Shown: in pieces, positions 13,804-24,200 of the stretch
Numbering within the stretch: position 1 is the first letter of the stretch
Layout of the letters: each line of letters begins with the position of its first letter
Assembly (NCBI GenBank): GCA_902582605.1
Contig: CACHSP010000004.1
Location: 1-64,000 of the forward strand
From: an uncultured Pelagibacteraceae bacterium
Lineage (GTDB): Bacteria > Pseudomonadota > Alphaproteobacteria > Pelagibacterales > Pelagibacteraceae
DNA length: 64,000 nucleotides
Direction of reading: 5' to 3'
Notes under the pieces: generated by a model
What the model saw: only the letters and a program-made list of their open reading frames with translations
Told to the model about the DNA's origin: nothing
Database searches by the model: none
Made by a program: the position numbers and the translations under genes

Positions 13804-14746
13804 AGTTGCAATATTAGACGACTATCAAAATGTTTCTCAACAATTTGTTGATCTTGAAAAACTTGCAGGAAAATATGAAATCAAAATTTTTAGTGAGCCA
13901 TTCGAGGATGAGGCTGATGTCATAGATAAATTGGCTGATTTTGAGGCATTATTAGTCATGAGAGAAAGAACACCAATTACAAAAAATATAATAGAAAATT
14001 TGTCCAAGCTAAAATTTATAATCACCAGTGGCTTGAGAAATAAATCAATTGACTTGGATACTGCAAAAAAAAGAAAGATTATAGTTAGTGGAACAGAAAG
14101 TAATTTAAACCCAACTCCAGAGTTAACTTGGACTTTAATTCTTGGGTTAGCCAGAAATATTAAAGAGGAAATAGATAATATGTATCAGGGTTATTGGCAA
14201 ACTACAGTTGGTGTTGAACTCAAAGGGAAAATCCTAGGATTAATTGGGCTTGGTAAAGTAGGCTCTCAAGTTGCAAAGATAGGTAAAGCTTTTGGTATGG
14301 AAGTAATGGCTTGGAGTGAAAATCTTAATCTTGATAAATGTAAAGAGCTTGATGTTTTACCTTGTTCCAAAGATGATTTGATTAAGAATTCTGATTTCTT
14401 GTCAATTCATGTTCAAGGCGGTGAAAGATACAAAGATTGTATTACTTTGAAAGAACTAGATAAAATGAAAAAAACTGCTTTTTTGATCAACACCTCGAGA
14501 GGTCCAATAATTAATGAAGATGATTTAATTATTGCTTTATCTACAAATGTAATCGCAGGTGCAGGATTGGATGTTTATGAAAAAGAACCTTTACCAGAGA
14601 ATAATAAATTAAGATTTTTGCCTAATGCTTTATTAACACCTCACTTAGGATATGTGACCGCAGAAAATTATAATGTTTATTATAGTCAAATGATCGAGTC
14701 ACTTGAAGCTTGCGCAAGTGGTAAGCCAATCCGTGTAATTGAATAA
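13796..14746 (+). CDS. D-2-hydroxyacid dehydrogenase family protein
   Basis: NAD-dependent reductase of the D-isomer-specific 2-hydroxyacid dehydrogenase family. The NAD-binding motif is GLIGLGKVGSQVAKIGKAFG around residues 146-165, and the catalytic-region blocks LINTSRGPIINEDDL, AGLDVYEKEPLP and LLTPHLGYVT are in the usual order near the C terminus. It has 316 residues. It is not SerA, since it has no C-terminal ACT domain. The physiological substrate is not evident. It overlaps the EamA gene and is followed after 2 bp by the HDAC-family gene. Confidence 0.88.
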   Translation: MLKVAILDDYQNVSQQFVDLEKLAGKYEIKIFSEPFEDEADVIDKLADFEALLVMRERTPITKNIIENLSKLKFIITSGLRNKSIDLDTAKKRKIIVSGTESNLNPTPELTWTLILGLARNIKEEIDNMYQGYWQTTVGVELKGKILGLIGLGKVGSQVAKIGKAFGMEVMAWSENLNLDKCKELDVLPCSKDDLIKNSDFLSIHVQGGERYKDCITLKELDKMKKTAFLINTSRGPIINEDDLIIALSTNVIAGAGLDVYEKEPLPENNKLRFLPNALLTPHLGYVTAENYNVYYSQMIESLEACASGKPIRVIE

Positions 14747-14748
14747 TT

Positions 14749-15645
14749 ATGGATTTATCAGTCGTCAATCACGAGGATTATTTTGCAAAAATTGGTGACG
14801 ACCATAAGTTTCCGATTAATAAATTTGGAGAACTTGCAAAATATTTAATTGATAAAAAGATAGTTAAAAAATTTCATCAACCATATGCATGCTCTGATGA
14901 AACTTTAAAGAGAGCACATTCAGAAAAATATATCAAGGATGTTAAAAATAAAATATTAGATCAAAATACTATTAAGAAAATTGGTTTTCCATTAGTGGAT
15001 AGTGTTATTCAAAGATCATTAGTTGCTACTGGTGGAACTGTGCTTGCCACAAAGCTTGCAATTAAAAATGGTGTTGCTTGTAATACCGCTGGTGGCAGTC
15101 ACCACGCGAATTATGATGGGGGTGCGGGTTATTGTGTGTTCAATGACGTAGCAGTTGCCGCTCAATACTTATTAGATCGTGGACTAGCTGGCAGAATTTT
15201 AATTATTGATTTAGATGTTCACCAAGGCAATGGTAATGCAGATATTTTTGCGAATAATAAAAATGTATTTACTTTTAGTATGCACTCTAAGTCAAACTAT
15301 CCTGCAAAAAAATCAATCAGTGACCTAGATGTTGAACTTGATGATAATATGGAGGATGCTCAATATATAAAGATTCTTGATTTCTATTTAAATCAATTAA
15401 ACGAAAAAAATTTTGATTTTGTCTTTTATATTGCGGGCGTAGATATTCACTATAACGATCGTTTAGGAAAACTTAAAATTTCCGATGAGGGAATTAGAAA
15501 AAGAGATGAAATGGTAACAAAAAATTTCTTTTCACAAGGAGCACCTTTGTGTGGTGTGCTAGGTGGTGGTTATAATAAAGATTTTAATAAGCTTGTTGAA
15601 TTACATTCTATTTTACATCAATCCTGTGCTAAATTAATTAAATGA
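14749..15645 (+). CDS. histone deacetylase-family amidohydrolase
   Basis: Zinc-dependent deacetylase of the arginase/HDAC fold; bacterial members act on acetylated polyamines or other acetylamides as well as proteins. The key sequence GGSHHANYDGGAGYCVFNDV (near residues 115-134) holds the paired His, and IDLDVHQGNG (near 152-161) holds the zinc ligands Asp and His. It has 298 residues, the normal length for bacterial members. Its place beside a D-amino acid dehydrogenase-like enzyme and a transporter suggests small-molecule catabolism, but that is inference. It overlaps msrB by 4 bp. Confidence 0.88.
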   Translation: MDLSVVNHEDYFAKIGDDHKFPINKFGELAKYLIDKKIVKKFHQPYACSDETLKRAHSEKYIKDVKNKILDQNTIKKIGFPLVDSVIQRSLVATGGTVLATKLAIKNGVACNTAGGSHHANYDGGAGYCVFNDVAVAAQYLLDRGLAGRILIIDLDVHQGNGNADIFANNKNVFTFSMHSKSNYPAKKSISDLDVELDDNMEDAQYIKILDFYLNQLNEKNFDFVFYIAGVDIHYNDRLGKLKISDEGIRKRDEMVTKNFFSQGAPLCGVLGGGYNKDFNKLVELHSILHQSCAKLIK

Positions 15646-16019
15646 CTAAAAAGAATCCCAACTTAACTGCTGAGCAAAAATTAGTAATGTTTGAAGAGGG
15701 CACTGAGCGCGCTGGAAGTAGCGAACTCAATAATGAAAAACGAGAAGGCAGCTATCATTGTGCTAATTGTGGAATAAAATTATTCGACTCTGATGCAAAA
15801 TATGAAAGTGGATCGGGGTGGCCATCATTTTATAAATCTTTGCCCGATGTCTTTGAAACTAAAACTGACTATTTGATTGGTTATGCTCGAACAGAATATC
15901 ATTGTAAAAATTGTAATGCCCATCATGGACATATTTTTGATGATGGTCCTCAACCGACAGGTAAAAGATATTGTAACAATGGTGTTTGCTTAGTATTTCA
16001 TGAGAAAAATAAAAAATGA
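15642..16019 (+). CDS. msrB: peptide-methionine (R)-S-oxide reductase
   Basis: Repairs R-methionine sulfoxide in proteins. The 125 residues make a single MsrB domain. Two CxxC pairs (C40/C43 and C88/C91) form the structural zinc site, the substrate block GSGWPSF is at 57-63, and the catalytic Cys is C111 in GKRYCNNG. The position before GWPSF, where some MsrB enzymes have the resolving Cys, is Ser58 here; C116 is an extra Cys near the active site and might take the role. It overlaps both neighbours by 4 bp, so it is part of the same transcript. Confidence 0.95.
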   Translation: MTKKNPNLTAEQKLVMFEEGTERAGSSELNNEKREGSYHCANCGIKLFDSDAKYESGSGWPSFYKSLPDVFETKTDYLIGYARTEYHCKNCNAHHGHIFDDGPQPTGKRYCNNGVCLVFHEKNKK

Positions 16020-16357
16020 TTTTAAAGTATATTAGTTTTTTAATTGGCCTTACCTGGTCTTACTCTTTAATAAAGACACAATCCATTTTTAGTAAAAAAG
16101 CAGGTCTTATATTCAAGATCTTTATTTCCAAAGTCTCTTGGCTAACTTTTTTAGCTGCAATTTATTTTGGCTATAAAAATTTCTCAATTGAATATATTTT
16201 AATTGGGATTGTAATTTCAATAGCTTTGGTTCATGTGGGATTTATCTTCTTAGGTAAATTTTTAAAGACAAAATTCACAGAAAAGCAATTGCTTCTAGCA
16301 AAAAACTTTTTTGAATACTCACTGATTGTGTGGGTTCTTTATTATTTTTTCTATTAA
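16016..16357 (+). CDS. small integral membrane protein of unknown function
   Basis: I do not recognise this 113-residue protein. It has about four hydrophobic segments (roughly residues 4-16, 33-52, 58-80 and 95-113) and a lysine-rich stretch around 80-88. It starts 4 bp inside the msrB end, so translation is probably coupled to msrB and it belongs to that operon. The overlapping start and continuous hydrophobic pattern argue that it is a real gene. Confidence 0.7.
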   Translation: MILKYISFLIGLTWSYSLIKTQSIFSKKAGLIFKIFISKVSWLTFLAAIYFGYKNFSIEYILIGIVISIALVHVGFIFLGKFLKTKFTEKQLLLAKNFFEYSLIVWVLYYFFY

Positions 16358-16429
16358 ATAATTACCTATTTTGGTCGCTCTAGGGTAACTAAATATTGTT
16401 TTTTCTAAAAATTATATATAAAATTTAGT

Positions 16430-17443
16430 ATGTTTGAAAAATTAGAAGAACTAGCAAAAAATAATAAAAAAATTTCTGACTTTCATATTAGAACTGGCTG
16501 GCCTTTAGCTTATCGACAAACAGGTGAAATTCATAAAATACCCGATGTGTTAGTAAAAGCCCAAGATTTACAAGATTTACTATCTACCAATTGTAATGAA
16601 ATTGAAATGAAAAGATTTCAGGACACCCATGAGCTAGACTCATCGGTAACATTAAGCGGACTTAGATTTAGAGCAAATTTTTACAAAACAATTCAAGGTC
16701 CTGCCGCTGTATTAAGAAGAGTGGAAAGTGTAATCCCAACCATGGATCAATTTGATCTACCTCCAGTGCTTTATGATATTATAGATATGCATAAAGGACT
16801 TGTGTTAGTAACAGGTCCTACTGGTTCAGGTAAATCAACAACACTTGCTGCAATTGTAAACGAGATAAATAAAACAAGAACCTCAAATATAATAACAGTT
16901 GAGGATCCAGTTGAATTTATTCATAAGGATATCAAAAGTATTGTTTCACACAGAGAAGTAGGTAAACAAACACAGACTTTTGCAACCGCTTTAAAAGCTG
17001 CTCTTCGAGAAGATCCAGATGTTATTTTAGTTGGTGAGATGAGAGATTTAGAAACAGTTTCTCTAGCATTAACAGCTGCTGAAACTGGGCACTTAGTGTT
17101 TGGCACATTACACACTAGTGGTGCACCAAGTACGATTAATAGAATTATAGACGTATTCCCACCTGAGCAACAAGCACAAATTCGAGCACAAATTTCTACA
17201 TCTTTAAAAATGGTCGTAACCCAAAGACTTCTGAAAACTAAAGATGGCCAAGGCCGTTGTGGTGCTTTTGAAGTGATGAAGTGTACACCTCCGATTCAAA
17301 ACTTGATAAGAGAATCTAAAATACATCAGATCCCAAGCATCATGCAAACTGCTGTTAAAGATGGTATGATCACAATGACCAAATCTTTAGAAGATTTAGT
17401 AAAAGCAGGAAAAATAGATGCGAGCGCAGGACGAGAAAATTAA
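16430..17443 (+). CDS. pilT: type IV pilus retraction ATPase PilT
   Basis: Hexameric ATPase that powers pilus retraction. The 337 residues match PilT. Walker A is GPTGSGKSTT near residues 128-137, Walker B region DVILVGEMRD near 196-205, the His-box segment HLVFGTLHTSGAPSTINRI follows, and the PilT-typical C-terminal block IQNLIRESKIHQIPSIMQT is present, which separates it from the PilB assembly ATPase (separately encoded at 35015). It opens a unidirectional group with the minor pilin genes, and its last 26 bp overlap the fimT-like gene. PilU is the alternative; retraction is inferred from family knowledge. Confidence 0.93.
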   Translation: MFEKLEELAKNNKKISDFHIRTGWPLAYRQTGEIHKIPDVLVKAQDLQDLLSTNCNEIEMKRFQDTHELDSSVTLSGLRFRANFYKTIQGPAAVLRRVESVIPTMDQFDLPPVLYDIIDMHKGLVLVTGPTGSGKSTTLAAIVNEINKTRTSNIITVEDPVEFIHKDIKSIVSHREVGKQTQTFATALKAALREDPDVILVGEMRDLETVSLALTAAETGHLVFGTLHTSGAPSTINRIIDVFPPEQQAQIRAQISTSLKMVVTQRLLKTKDGQGRCGAFEVMKCTPPIQNLIRESKIHQIPSIMQTAVKDGMITMTKSLEDLVKAGKIDASAGREN

Positions 17444-18149
17444 AGGCTTCAGCCTTCTAGAATTACTTGTTGTTGTTGTAATTATTGGTGTCATTTCTGG
17501 TGTTGGTTACCCAAAATTTAATGAATGGCGAATTGATCGAGAAACAAGAAGTTCTGTCATAAAAATTAAATCTTTATTTGATGGAATCAATGCTCAAGTA
17601 AAAAGGGGGCAATACGCTTTTGTTCAAGTACATATAAAAGAAGAATCAGATAGTCTGCATGTAACCTCAAAAGGAATGAAACCAGCCAAACTAGCAAGTT
17701 TAATAAATGACTCAACTAGCACCTGGTGGAGTGATATTAATAGTAGATGCAATACTGATGAAACTGCTTATTGGGATGATGATCCACATCAGGGAAGAAA
17801 TAGTATTGAAGTAAGACAAATTGTACTTGACAATATAGCAACAACTTGGACAAAAAAAACTGTAGCTGTTTGTTTTGGTAAAAATGAAAGATGGTTTAGT
17901 GCAACATCAAATTTTACATCATCACCACCACCACCAAAGGAAGAAGAAGGGGGAGGGCTATCAATGCAAAGTATGTTAAACTCTCCGAGCAATCAATTAA
18001 TTGTCTGTAGAAGAACATCTACACAGTCTCAATGTGATCAAGATGACCCAAGTGCATCTGAGCAGTCATTTAAGATAGAATGGTCAAGATTTGGTAATGT
18101 GAAATTAGAAAAATGGGATAAAAGAAATGGAAGTTGGACATTGCAATAA
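17418..18149 (+). CDS. type IV minor pilin, FimT/GspH-like
   Basis: Minor pilin probably placed at the pilus tip to prime assembly. A type III signal is clear: cleavage after G10, then F11 and Glu at mature position 5 (GFSLLELLVVVVIIGVISG). Length is 243 residues, which suits FimT/FimU/GspH. A proline-glutamate-glycine stretch (SPPPPKEEEGGG, bases about 17919-17958) interrupts the globular part, and four Cys residues may form disulfides. It overlaps pilT and is followed by pilV-, pilW- and pilX-like genes in the standard order. Confidence 0.87.
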   Translation: MRAQDEKIKGFSLLELLVVVVIIGVISGVGYPKFNEWRIDRETRSSVIKIKSLFDGINAQVKRGQYAFVQVHIKEESDSLHVTSKGMKPAKLASLINDSTSTWWSDINSRCNTDETAYWDDDPHQGRNSIEVRQIVLDNIATTWTKKTVAVCFGKNERWFSATSNFTSSPPPPKEEEGGGLSMQSMLNSPSNQLIVCRRTSTQSQCDQDDPSASEQSFKIEWSRFGNVKLEKWDKRNGSWTLQ

Positions 18150-18150
18150 A

Positions 18151-18813
18151 ATGACAAAAAAAAAATATATGATCTCTGGATTATCTATTCTAGAGGCGCT
18201 AGTCTCAACAGCTATAGTTGGCATTGGATTTATTGCAATTTTACAAATGACAAACTTTTCAGTCCAATCAATTGATAATTCTGGAGAGCGAACTAAAGCA
18301 AATTTTTTAACTGAAATGATTGCAGAAGATGTCATTGGCAGTAAAAACTCTTATTATGGGCAAGATCCTAATAATAAAGATATAAAGTTTAATGCGCAAA
18401 CTGGCGAATTTGAACTGAATGGAAATCCATTAGATAATTTTTCAACTCATCTGAGCAAATCTAAATGGACACCTACTCTAAAATGTGGGGGAGCTAACAC
18501 CACAGCAGGCACTGCTGTGCAAAAAAAAGAAGATATATATGAAAGCCAAAAAATTGATGCTCCGAGAAATAAAATGGATAAATGGAATACAATATTTCAA
18601 GAAAATAGATTTCTTAAATGTAAAAGTTCTGCCGAAGAAAAAAAATTGCAAGTATTTAAAATTTGTCGTTGGAAAGATGAAACAAAATGTCATTATAAAG
18701 TAGACTCTGTGTACGATGAACCTCTTTATATGGGTAGAGTTGAAATGAGATTAAATAATGGAAAAAAAAGAAAATATTTATATTTTCAAACAGACTATAA
18801 ACTCAAAAAATGA
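18151..18813 (+). CDS. type IV minor pilin, PilV-like
   Basis: Minor pilin. With the ATG at 18151 the protein has 220 residues and a short positive leader, cleavage after G10, then L11 with Glu at mature position 5 (SGLSILEALVSTAIVGIGF). An in-frame ATG at 18127 would add eight residues of leader and overlap the upstream gene; I prefer 18151 because it gives a normal-length leader and begins just after the upstream stop. The assignment to PilV rests on the LxxLEALV(S/A) signature and on order between FimT- and PilW-like genes. The mature body is poorly conserved. Confidence 0.82.
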   Translation: MTKKKYMISGLSILEALVSTAIVGIGFIAILQMTNFSVQSIDNSGERTKANFLTEMIAEDVIGSKNSYYGQDPNNKDIKFNAQTGEFELNGNPLDNFSTHLSKSKWTPTLKCGGANTTAGTAVQKKEDIYESQKIDAPRNKMDKWNTIFQENRFLKCKSSAEEKKLQVFKICRWKDETKCHYKVDSVYDEPLYMGRVEMRLNNGKKRKYLYFQTDYKLKK

Positions 18814-18826
18814 TTAGAAAATTTCC

Positions 18827-19768
18827 ATGATTAAAAAAAAATTAATATCAACTGCTGGACTTACTTTAATTGAAATTTTGATTGGCGTTGTAGTATCAAC
18901 GATCATGATGGCTGCAATTTATACAACGTATACAGTTGTAAATACAACTTATGGTCAAGTTTTAGAAAAAGCTAAAGTTAGTAGATCATCAAGGGATTTG
19001 ATAGAATTATTAATTAGAGATATTAGAATGGCTGGGTTTAGATATTATTTTGGTCAAAATAGTGAAGGTATCCCTAAAGAAAGTTACTTAGAGTTCGTTG
19101 GAGGAGCTGATACTTTAAAAAAAAGTCATGATCCAATTATTATAATTAGTAGTCAGTTAGGACATTCGCCACCAGAGTCAGAATCAATACCTACTCCACC
19201 AACAAAACATAATTCAGATGATACATGCTGTGATAAAATTCATATTGTTTATGATGATTTTAACAAAAGAGATACAAATCAACCCTACAAAAGATATAAA
19301 CTCACTTATTATGCAAAACCTGAAGATGATGGAACAAATGTAAATAATGCACCTATAAATCCAAGGTATGCAATTTATAAATCTAAAATAAGTTGGGAAC
19401 AAAGTATTAATTCACCAACAGGAAGATGGATTTCAAATTGTCCCGAATGTTATCACGAGGAACTTATTAGAGATTATGTAGAGGATATGGAGTTTGTACC
19501 TTTAGACGCTAATGGAAAAGTTCTAAAACCTTATCCAAGTCCTACAACAGAGCAATCAAGGAACAATTTATATAAAGTTAGAGCTATAGATATTAGGGTA
19601 GCATTTAAATCTGAAAAACCTTTCTTTAGATTTGAAAGTAAGCAGGGAAAAGAGAGAAAGTTGAGTGGATTTTCTAGAGGTATTAGATCATTCTCTGACA
19701 GAAACTTAAGAGATAATGTTGTAGTAACAGTGCATACAAGAAATATTGCAGCAGAGGGTAATTATTGA
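18827..19768 (+). CDS. type IV minor pilin, PilW-like
   Basis: Minor pilin of 313 residues, the usual large size for PilW. The leader MIKKKLISTAG is followed by LTLIEILIGVVVSTIMM, with cleavage after G11 and Glu at mature position 5. The segment SRDLIELLIRDIRMAGFRYY just after the N-terminal helix is typical of PilW proteins, which carry an RDIR(M/Q)AG motif there. Paired Cys residues (DDTCCDK and NCPEC) probably form disulfides. It overlaps the pilX-like gene by 4 bp. Confidence 0.87.
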   Translation: MIKKKLISTAGLTLIEILIGVVVSTIMMAAIYTTYTVVNTTYGQVLEKAKVSRSSRDLIELLIRDIRMAGFRYYFGQNSEGIPKESYLEFVGGADTLKKSHDPIIIISSQLGHSPPESESIPTPPTKHNSDDTCCDKIHIVYDDFNKRDTNQPYKRYKLTYYAKPEDDGTNVNNAPINPRYAIYKSKISWEQSINSPTGRWISNCPECYHEELIRDYVEDMEFVPLDANGKVLKPYPSPTTEQSRNNLYKVRAIDIRVAFKSEKPFFRFESKQGKERKLSGFSRGIRSFSDRNLRDNVVVTVHTRNIAAEGNY

Positions 19769-20625
19769 TGAAAAAAAATAATCATAATGGCGGTTTTACT
19801 CTAATTCTTTCGCTTGTTTTGTTACTAGTAATGTCTTTAATGGGAGGAACTTTAATTGTCATTTCTTCAGGAGATCATCAAAGTAATAATACTAGTGATC
19901 AATATCAGCAAACATTCTATGTAGCAGAACATGCTTTACTAGAAGCAGAAAAACAAATTTTAAATCGAATGATTGGACCTTGGACAGAAGTTGAAACTCT
20001 TAAAGATCCACCAGTCGGATCTAAACCCCACGAAATTATGGCTCATGATAACTACTATAAAGAACTTAACGCCATCGCAGTTGATGGAATTGCTAGACAT
20101 ACAGATGGTAGAGATACCCCGAGAAACTCAGTGACACCAACACAAACTCCATGTTTTAAAAGTTTTAGAAACTTAGTTAGAGAACAGGATTATTTTTATA
20201 CAAAAAGTGACGTAGATGCTCTTGGTGCACAAGATCCAGACTATTCAATAATTGGAACTTTTTTAAGGAGAGGAAGTGTATTAGTAACAGATCACATGAT
20301 TAATGAAAATTTTGGTAATTTGATTGCTCCAATTTTAGATAATCCAACTAAAAATGAAATAGGTTTAGATGCTGAGGATGCAAGTAAAGAAAAAGAATAT
20401 TTAAAAAGATTTAGATATGAATTTTTTTCAATTAATGTTGGCTCTGCAAACTTTAAAGGAGCTGGTACAAGTATAAAAAAAACTTCTACTAATGTTCAAA
20501 GACAAGGAACTGCCTATAGAATTTATGGATGTGGATATCTAATGCCCAGCGGCACGGATTTAGATGACTATGAAAACCCTGAGATTTTAATTCCACTAGA
20601 AAGCTTAGTTATTTTATCGAGTTAA
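19765..20625 (+). CDS. type IV minor pilin, PilX-like
   Basis: Minor pilin of 286 residues. The leader ends GG at residues 9-10 and is followed by FTLILSLVLLLVMSLMGGTL. Mature position 5 is Leu instead of Glu, as is common in PilX/GspK-type subunits, which are thought to sit at the very tip. The segment TFYVAEHALLEAEKQIL resembles the helix that follows in PilX proteins. Gene order FimT-PilV-PilW-PilX-(172-aa protein)-PilY1 supports the call. The stop is followed by a 68-bp gap with a TATAAT box. Confidence 0.83.
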   Translation: MMKKNNHNGGFTLILSLVLLLVMSLMGGTLIVISSGDHQSNNTSDQYQQTFYVAEHALLEAEKQILNRMIGPWTEVETLKDPPVGSKPHEIMAHDNYYKELNAIAVDGIARHTDGRDTPRNSVTPTQTPCFKSFRNLVREQDYFYTKSDVDALGAQDPDYSIIGTFLRRGSVLVTDHMINENFGNLIAPILDNPTKNEIGLDAEDASKEKEYLKRFRYEFFSINVGSANFKGAGTSIKKTSTNVQRQGTAYRIYGCGYLMPSGTDLDDYENPEILIPLESLVILSS

Positions 20626-20681
20626 ACACAAAATGATCACCCTGTCTTAAATGTCCAATTTTAATTTTTATATAAATTTAG

Positions 20682-20687
20682 TATAAT
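20682..20687 (+). promoter_or_regulatory. candidate -10 box close to a start codon
   Basis: A consensus TATAAT lies six bases before the ATG at 20694. If it is used, transcription would start at or next to the ATG and give a leaderless mRNA. No convincing -35 box is seen at 16-18 bp, so this is weak evidence in an AT-rich gap. Confidence 0.25.
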
Positions 20688-20693
20688 TAAAAT

Positions 20694-21212
20694 ATGAAAA
20701 AAATCTTTGGTATTTTTGTATCGATAATTTTTTACTTAAGTTTTATCAATATGACTATAGCTTGCGAATTTTTGAAAGAACAAATTGGCACTTCGATTTC
20801 TAATTTAACAGAAAAATATGATTTACTTGATGATCCTTCTGATGAAGATAGTCAGGATTTAACTTTAGTAAAAGAATACGATAGTATGAGTCTTTGCGAC
20901 GACCTAGAATTAGACAATGCTACTATAAAAGTGTTTGTAAGAGAGGGTAAGATTATAGGCAATGAAGTTGAGGGTAAAAAAGGTGAGGCAAAAATGAGAA
21001 AAATTTTTGAATTTGCACGAAATAAATTAGGCTATACAACTGAAGAAGTTTTAAATGACGATTGGGTTGGAGGTATCAGCCTATCATCAGTCGTAGAAAA
21101 AGTAACCTATGGTGTTGTCGAAAGTACTCAAGGAAATTATGAAATGTTAATCATCACCAATCCTGATTTAAAACAGTTTATGTCAGGACCCGATGTAAAA
21201 ATGGTGAGGTGA
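20694..21212 (+). CDS. exported protein of unknown function between pilX and pilY1
   Basis: I do not recognise a family. The 172-residue product has an N-terminal signal sequence (positively charged MKK, hydrophobic residues 4-22) with likely cleavage around residue 24 before CEF. The mature part is acidic with Cys24 and a second Cys in MSLCDDLELD, which might pair. The C-terminal half (from about 95) looks alpha/beta. Its place between the minor pilins and PilY1, in the same direction with a 16-bp gap to pilY1, suggests a periplasmic or pilus-tip accessory role. That is inference from context. Confidence 0.65.
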   Translation: MKKIFGIFVSIIFYLSFINMTIACEFLKEQIGTSISNLTEKYDLLDDPSDEDSQDLTLVKEYDSMSLCDDLELDNATIKVFVREGKIIGNEVEGKKGEAKMRKIFEFARNKLGYTTEEVLNDDWVGGISLSSVVEKVTYGVVESTQGNYEMLIITNPDLKQFMSGPDVKMVR

Positions 21213-21228
21213 GGAAATTTATTAATTT

Positions 21229-24200
21229 ATGAAAAAATTATTTAAAATATTCATTTTATTTATTTTATGCTTAAATTTTAATCAATTTACAAATGCCAAA
21301 CCGTTACCACCAGGATCTGGTAGTGGTGATGTTCCTGCTAACATTTTAATTTTATTAGATAGTTCCAAAAGTATGAACAATCTGATTGGAGATGGAATAC
21401 CTACAGTTAATTCAGGAGCAATTGTATGGAATAACGAACGAGTATTTACATATAACCATAAAAATACTGGTGGATTATTTAAATTTAATTCTTCAGGGGA
21501 AAGGACTAATTTTACTACTAGCTCATATGATTTTGAAAGATGGTTCGCAACTCATAGTACAGATAGAACTTGTGATTGGGGTTTGAAAGATAATAAATCA
21601 AAAGCTTACAGATATCCAACTGTGACTACTAATCCGGCCTATGCTGGCGTACATTTTGTAACTGGGGTTACTATACCTAATACTAATATATCTAATGAGG
21701 ATCTGTTATTTATTGTTCAAGCTCAACCAAAAAATAGAAATTCTGCAATTTTTGCTATTAATGAAGATTATGAATGTAGGTTAGCCATACATCCAAGCAC
21801 CAATGGTAAAGGAAATTTGAATAAAGGTTTTGATGTTAGTCAAAATGCTAGCGGTCAGACAATTTTGATAGCTTATGGTAGAGATGGTAAAAATGGATTT
21901 ATGGTAAGTTGTAATTTCGGTTTGGGAAAATGTGCTCGAGCTGCTGCAAGAGGTAAAGGTAAAACAACTAGTTATGGCAGGCTATACGATGGAGTAAGTT
22001 TACGAATAAATAGCGACTCAACTATGGTTTATATTGCTGATGAGGGTGATGTGCACGGATATAAACTGAATTCTAGTAGCACTTATCCAATGATTGATAA
22101 TTTTAGAACAAGGTTTTGTAATGGTAATTCGAATGCTACAGGAACTCAGGTTAGACATATAGATTATTTTGACTTTCTAACAAGCGATGACGATATAATG
22201 TTTGTTGGTGGAAGAGGGCATAGAATTCAAAGAGTTGAATGGACGTCAAACTCAACGTGTACTGCACAAATTTCTGCAGGAAAATCTAGCACTAAGAAAA
22301 ATTTAAATGCTGATGACTCAGAAATAGACCCTGGAACTCTAGCAGCTGCTGATATTGGTATAACTGCTGACATAAGTTTTTTGAATGTATCTGGGATTGG
22401 AGCAAATAGAAGAATATTGTTCGGTCATGAAGGTCACGTTGATGAATTAACCGAAAGTGCTTTCGTTTCAGGTAGTGAAGATACTGCGTGGCAACAACAA
22501 TACGGAGGTGCGTTGCTTTCAAGATTAGAGGGGGCAAAACGTGCGATAGTTGCAGTATTATCAGATACCACTTTAACAAGTGGTGCTAATTTTGGTTTTG
22601 GACACTGGAACTCTGGTGAGGGTAGCGCTGGCCATTATGATGTACCAGCCCCATTGAAACTAAAAAAGAAAGCAAAGAGAGGTAAAGGTGGTGGCTATTG
22701 TCATGACAATAAAACACGTTGTAATTATTATGGTGGTTGGAAAGGTGTTCATCCAAATGGCACAAGTAAAGTATGTACATTTAATTCTTGCTTAAATGTT
22801 GGTATTGGCCCCGAAGGTGCTGCTAAAGCAATTCCGGTTGTTCAACGTTTAGGAATAGAATTTGGTACTGATTCAGAAGCTTTTTCACAAATTGCTCATG
22901 ATTATTTTATGGGCCCTGTTTCACCATATGACCCTGCATCTGATTGTCAATTAAATTATGTGATTGTTATTGGTGATGGAAAAATGACTAGCTCAGGTAC
23001 AAAATCTAATAAATTTCAAGGAAGAACAGCTGACAGGCTCACAAAGTTGAGAAAAAAAGGAATCATAAGTTTGATGGTCGCTTATGGGGATGGAATTAGA
23101 CCTGATGGTATGGAGGCTTTTGACGAATTAGCTATAGTTGGTTCATGTGAAAAAGCTGGCGCCGAAGATTGTGAGTCGACTATAGTTGCTAAAACACCTG
23201 AAGAACTTCAAACAGCACTTCAGCAAAGAATTAGACAAATTTTAGCTCAACGATTAGCATTTACCGCACCTTCAATTACTGCAACAATTCAGGAAGGAGG
23301 TTCTTTATATCAAGCACAATTTTCTTATGAACAATATGGTGAATGGCAAGGGACTATTTTAAGAAAAACATTAAATCCAGATGGAACAGTTGAGCATGAT
23401 ATGGACTTTCCAGGAAATTGGAGTGCTGCAGAGCAAGTGAGACTACAAGCAAAATCTGGAGATGACCCTGGCAAAAATGATAAACGAAATATATGGACAG
23501 TGCTTGAGGATGTACCTTACTTTAACAATGATGCCCAAAGTTGGAACAATGTGAATGAAGAAGCAGATACTCTGGCAAATATAGAGGATGAAATGTTAAG
23601 ATTAGGTTATACGATAAATAATTATTATACTTCTACCACAACACCATGTACAGGAGATGATAGTACAGATGATGAAGTTAAAGGTCTATTAAGTTTTATA
23701 GCTGGCCAGGATTTTTTTGATTATCACGGAGAGTGTAAAACCTCTGAACTAAGAAAGCATGTTCTTGGTGACATTTATCATTCACAATTGATTGAGGTTG
23801 GTCCACCAAAAGGAGATGTTAAGTTTACTAATGTAAACCAAGAAGCTTATTTTAGATCAATAAACAATTATCAAGGTTTTAGAAATGCTAAAAAAGACAG
23901 AAGAAATATTTTATACGCAGGTTCAAATAGCGGATTGCTTCATGCGTTCAATGCTGAAACTGGACAAGAAGAATGGGCATTCCTACCTCCATTATTGACT
24001 GGAAAATTACCCCTGATTATTAATGGTGCTTTGCAAGGAAATATCGGCAAAAATCCTAAAAGAGGAGGAAGCAATGCTATATTTGGAGTAGATGGCTCTC
24101 CTGTTGTTCACGATGTATTTATGAAAGGTTTGACACCTGATAATCAACTTGAACCCACTCCAAGCTGGCATACTATATTGTTTGTTCCGTTTGGAAGAGG

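Noticed and set aside
16801-16811. Near-match to the 11-bp repeat inside pilT, and others at about 30788 and 40060
   Set aside because: They have one or two mismatches and lie in coding sequence, where codons explain them. They are single, not paired.
22292-22780. Long open frames on the minus strand within pilY1
   Set aside because: They are antisense shadows of a strongly conserved gene and have leucine/histidine-rich composition typical of reverse-frame reading.
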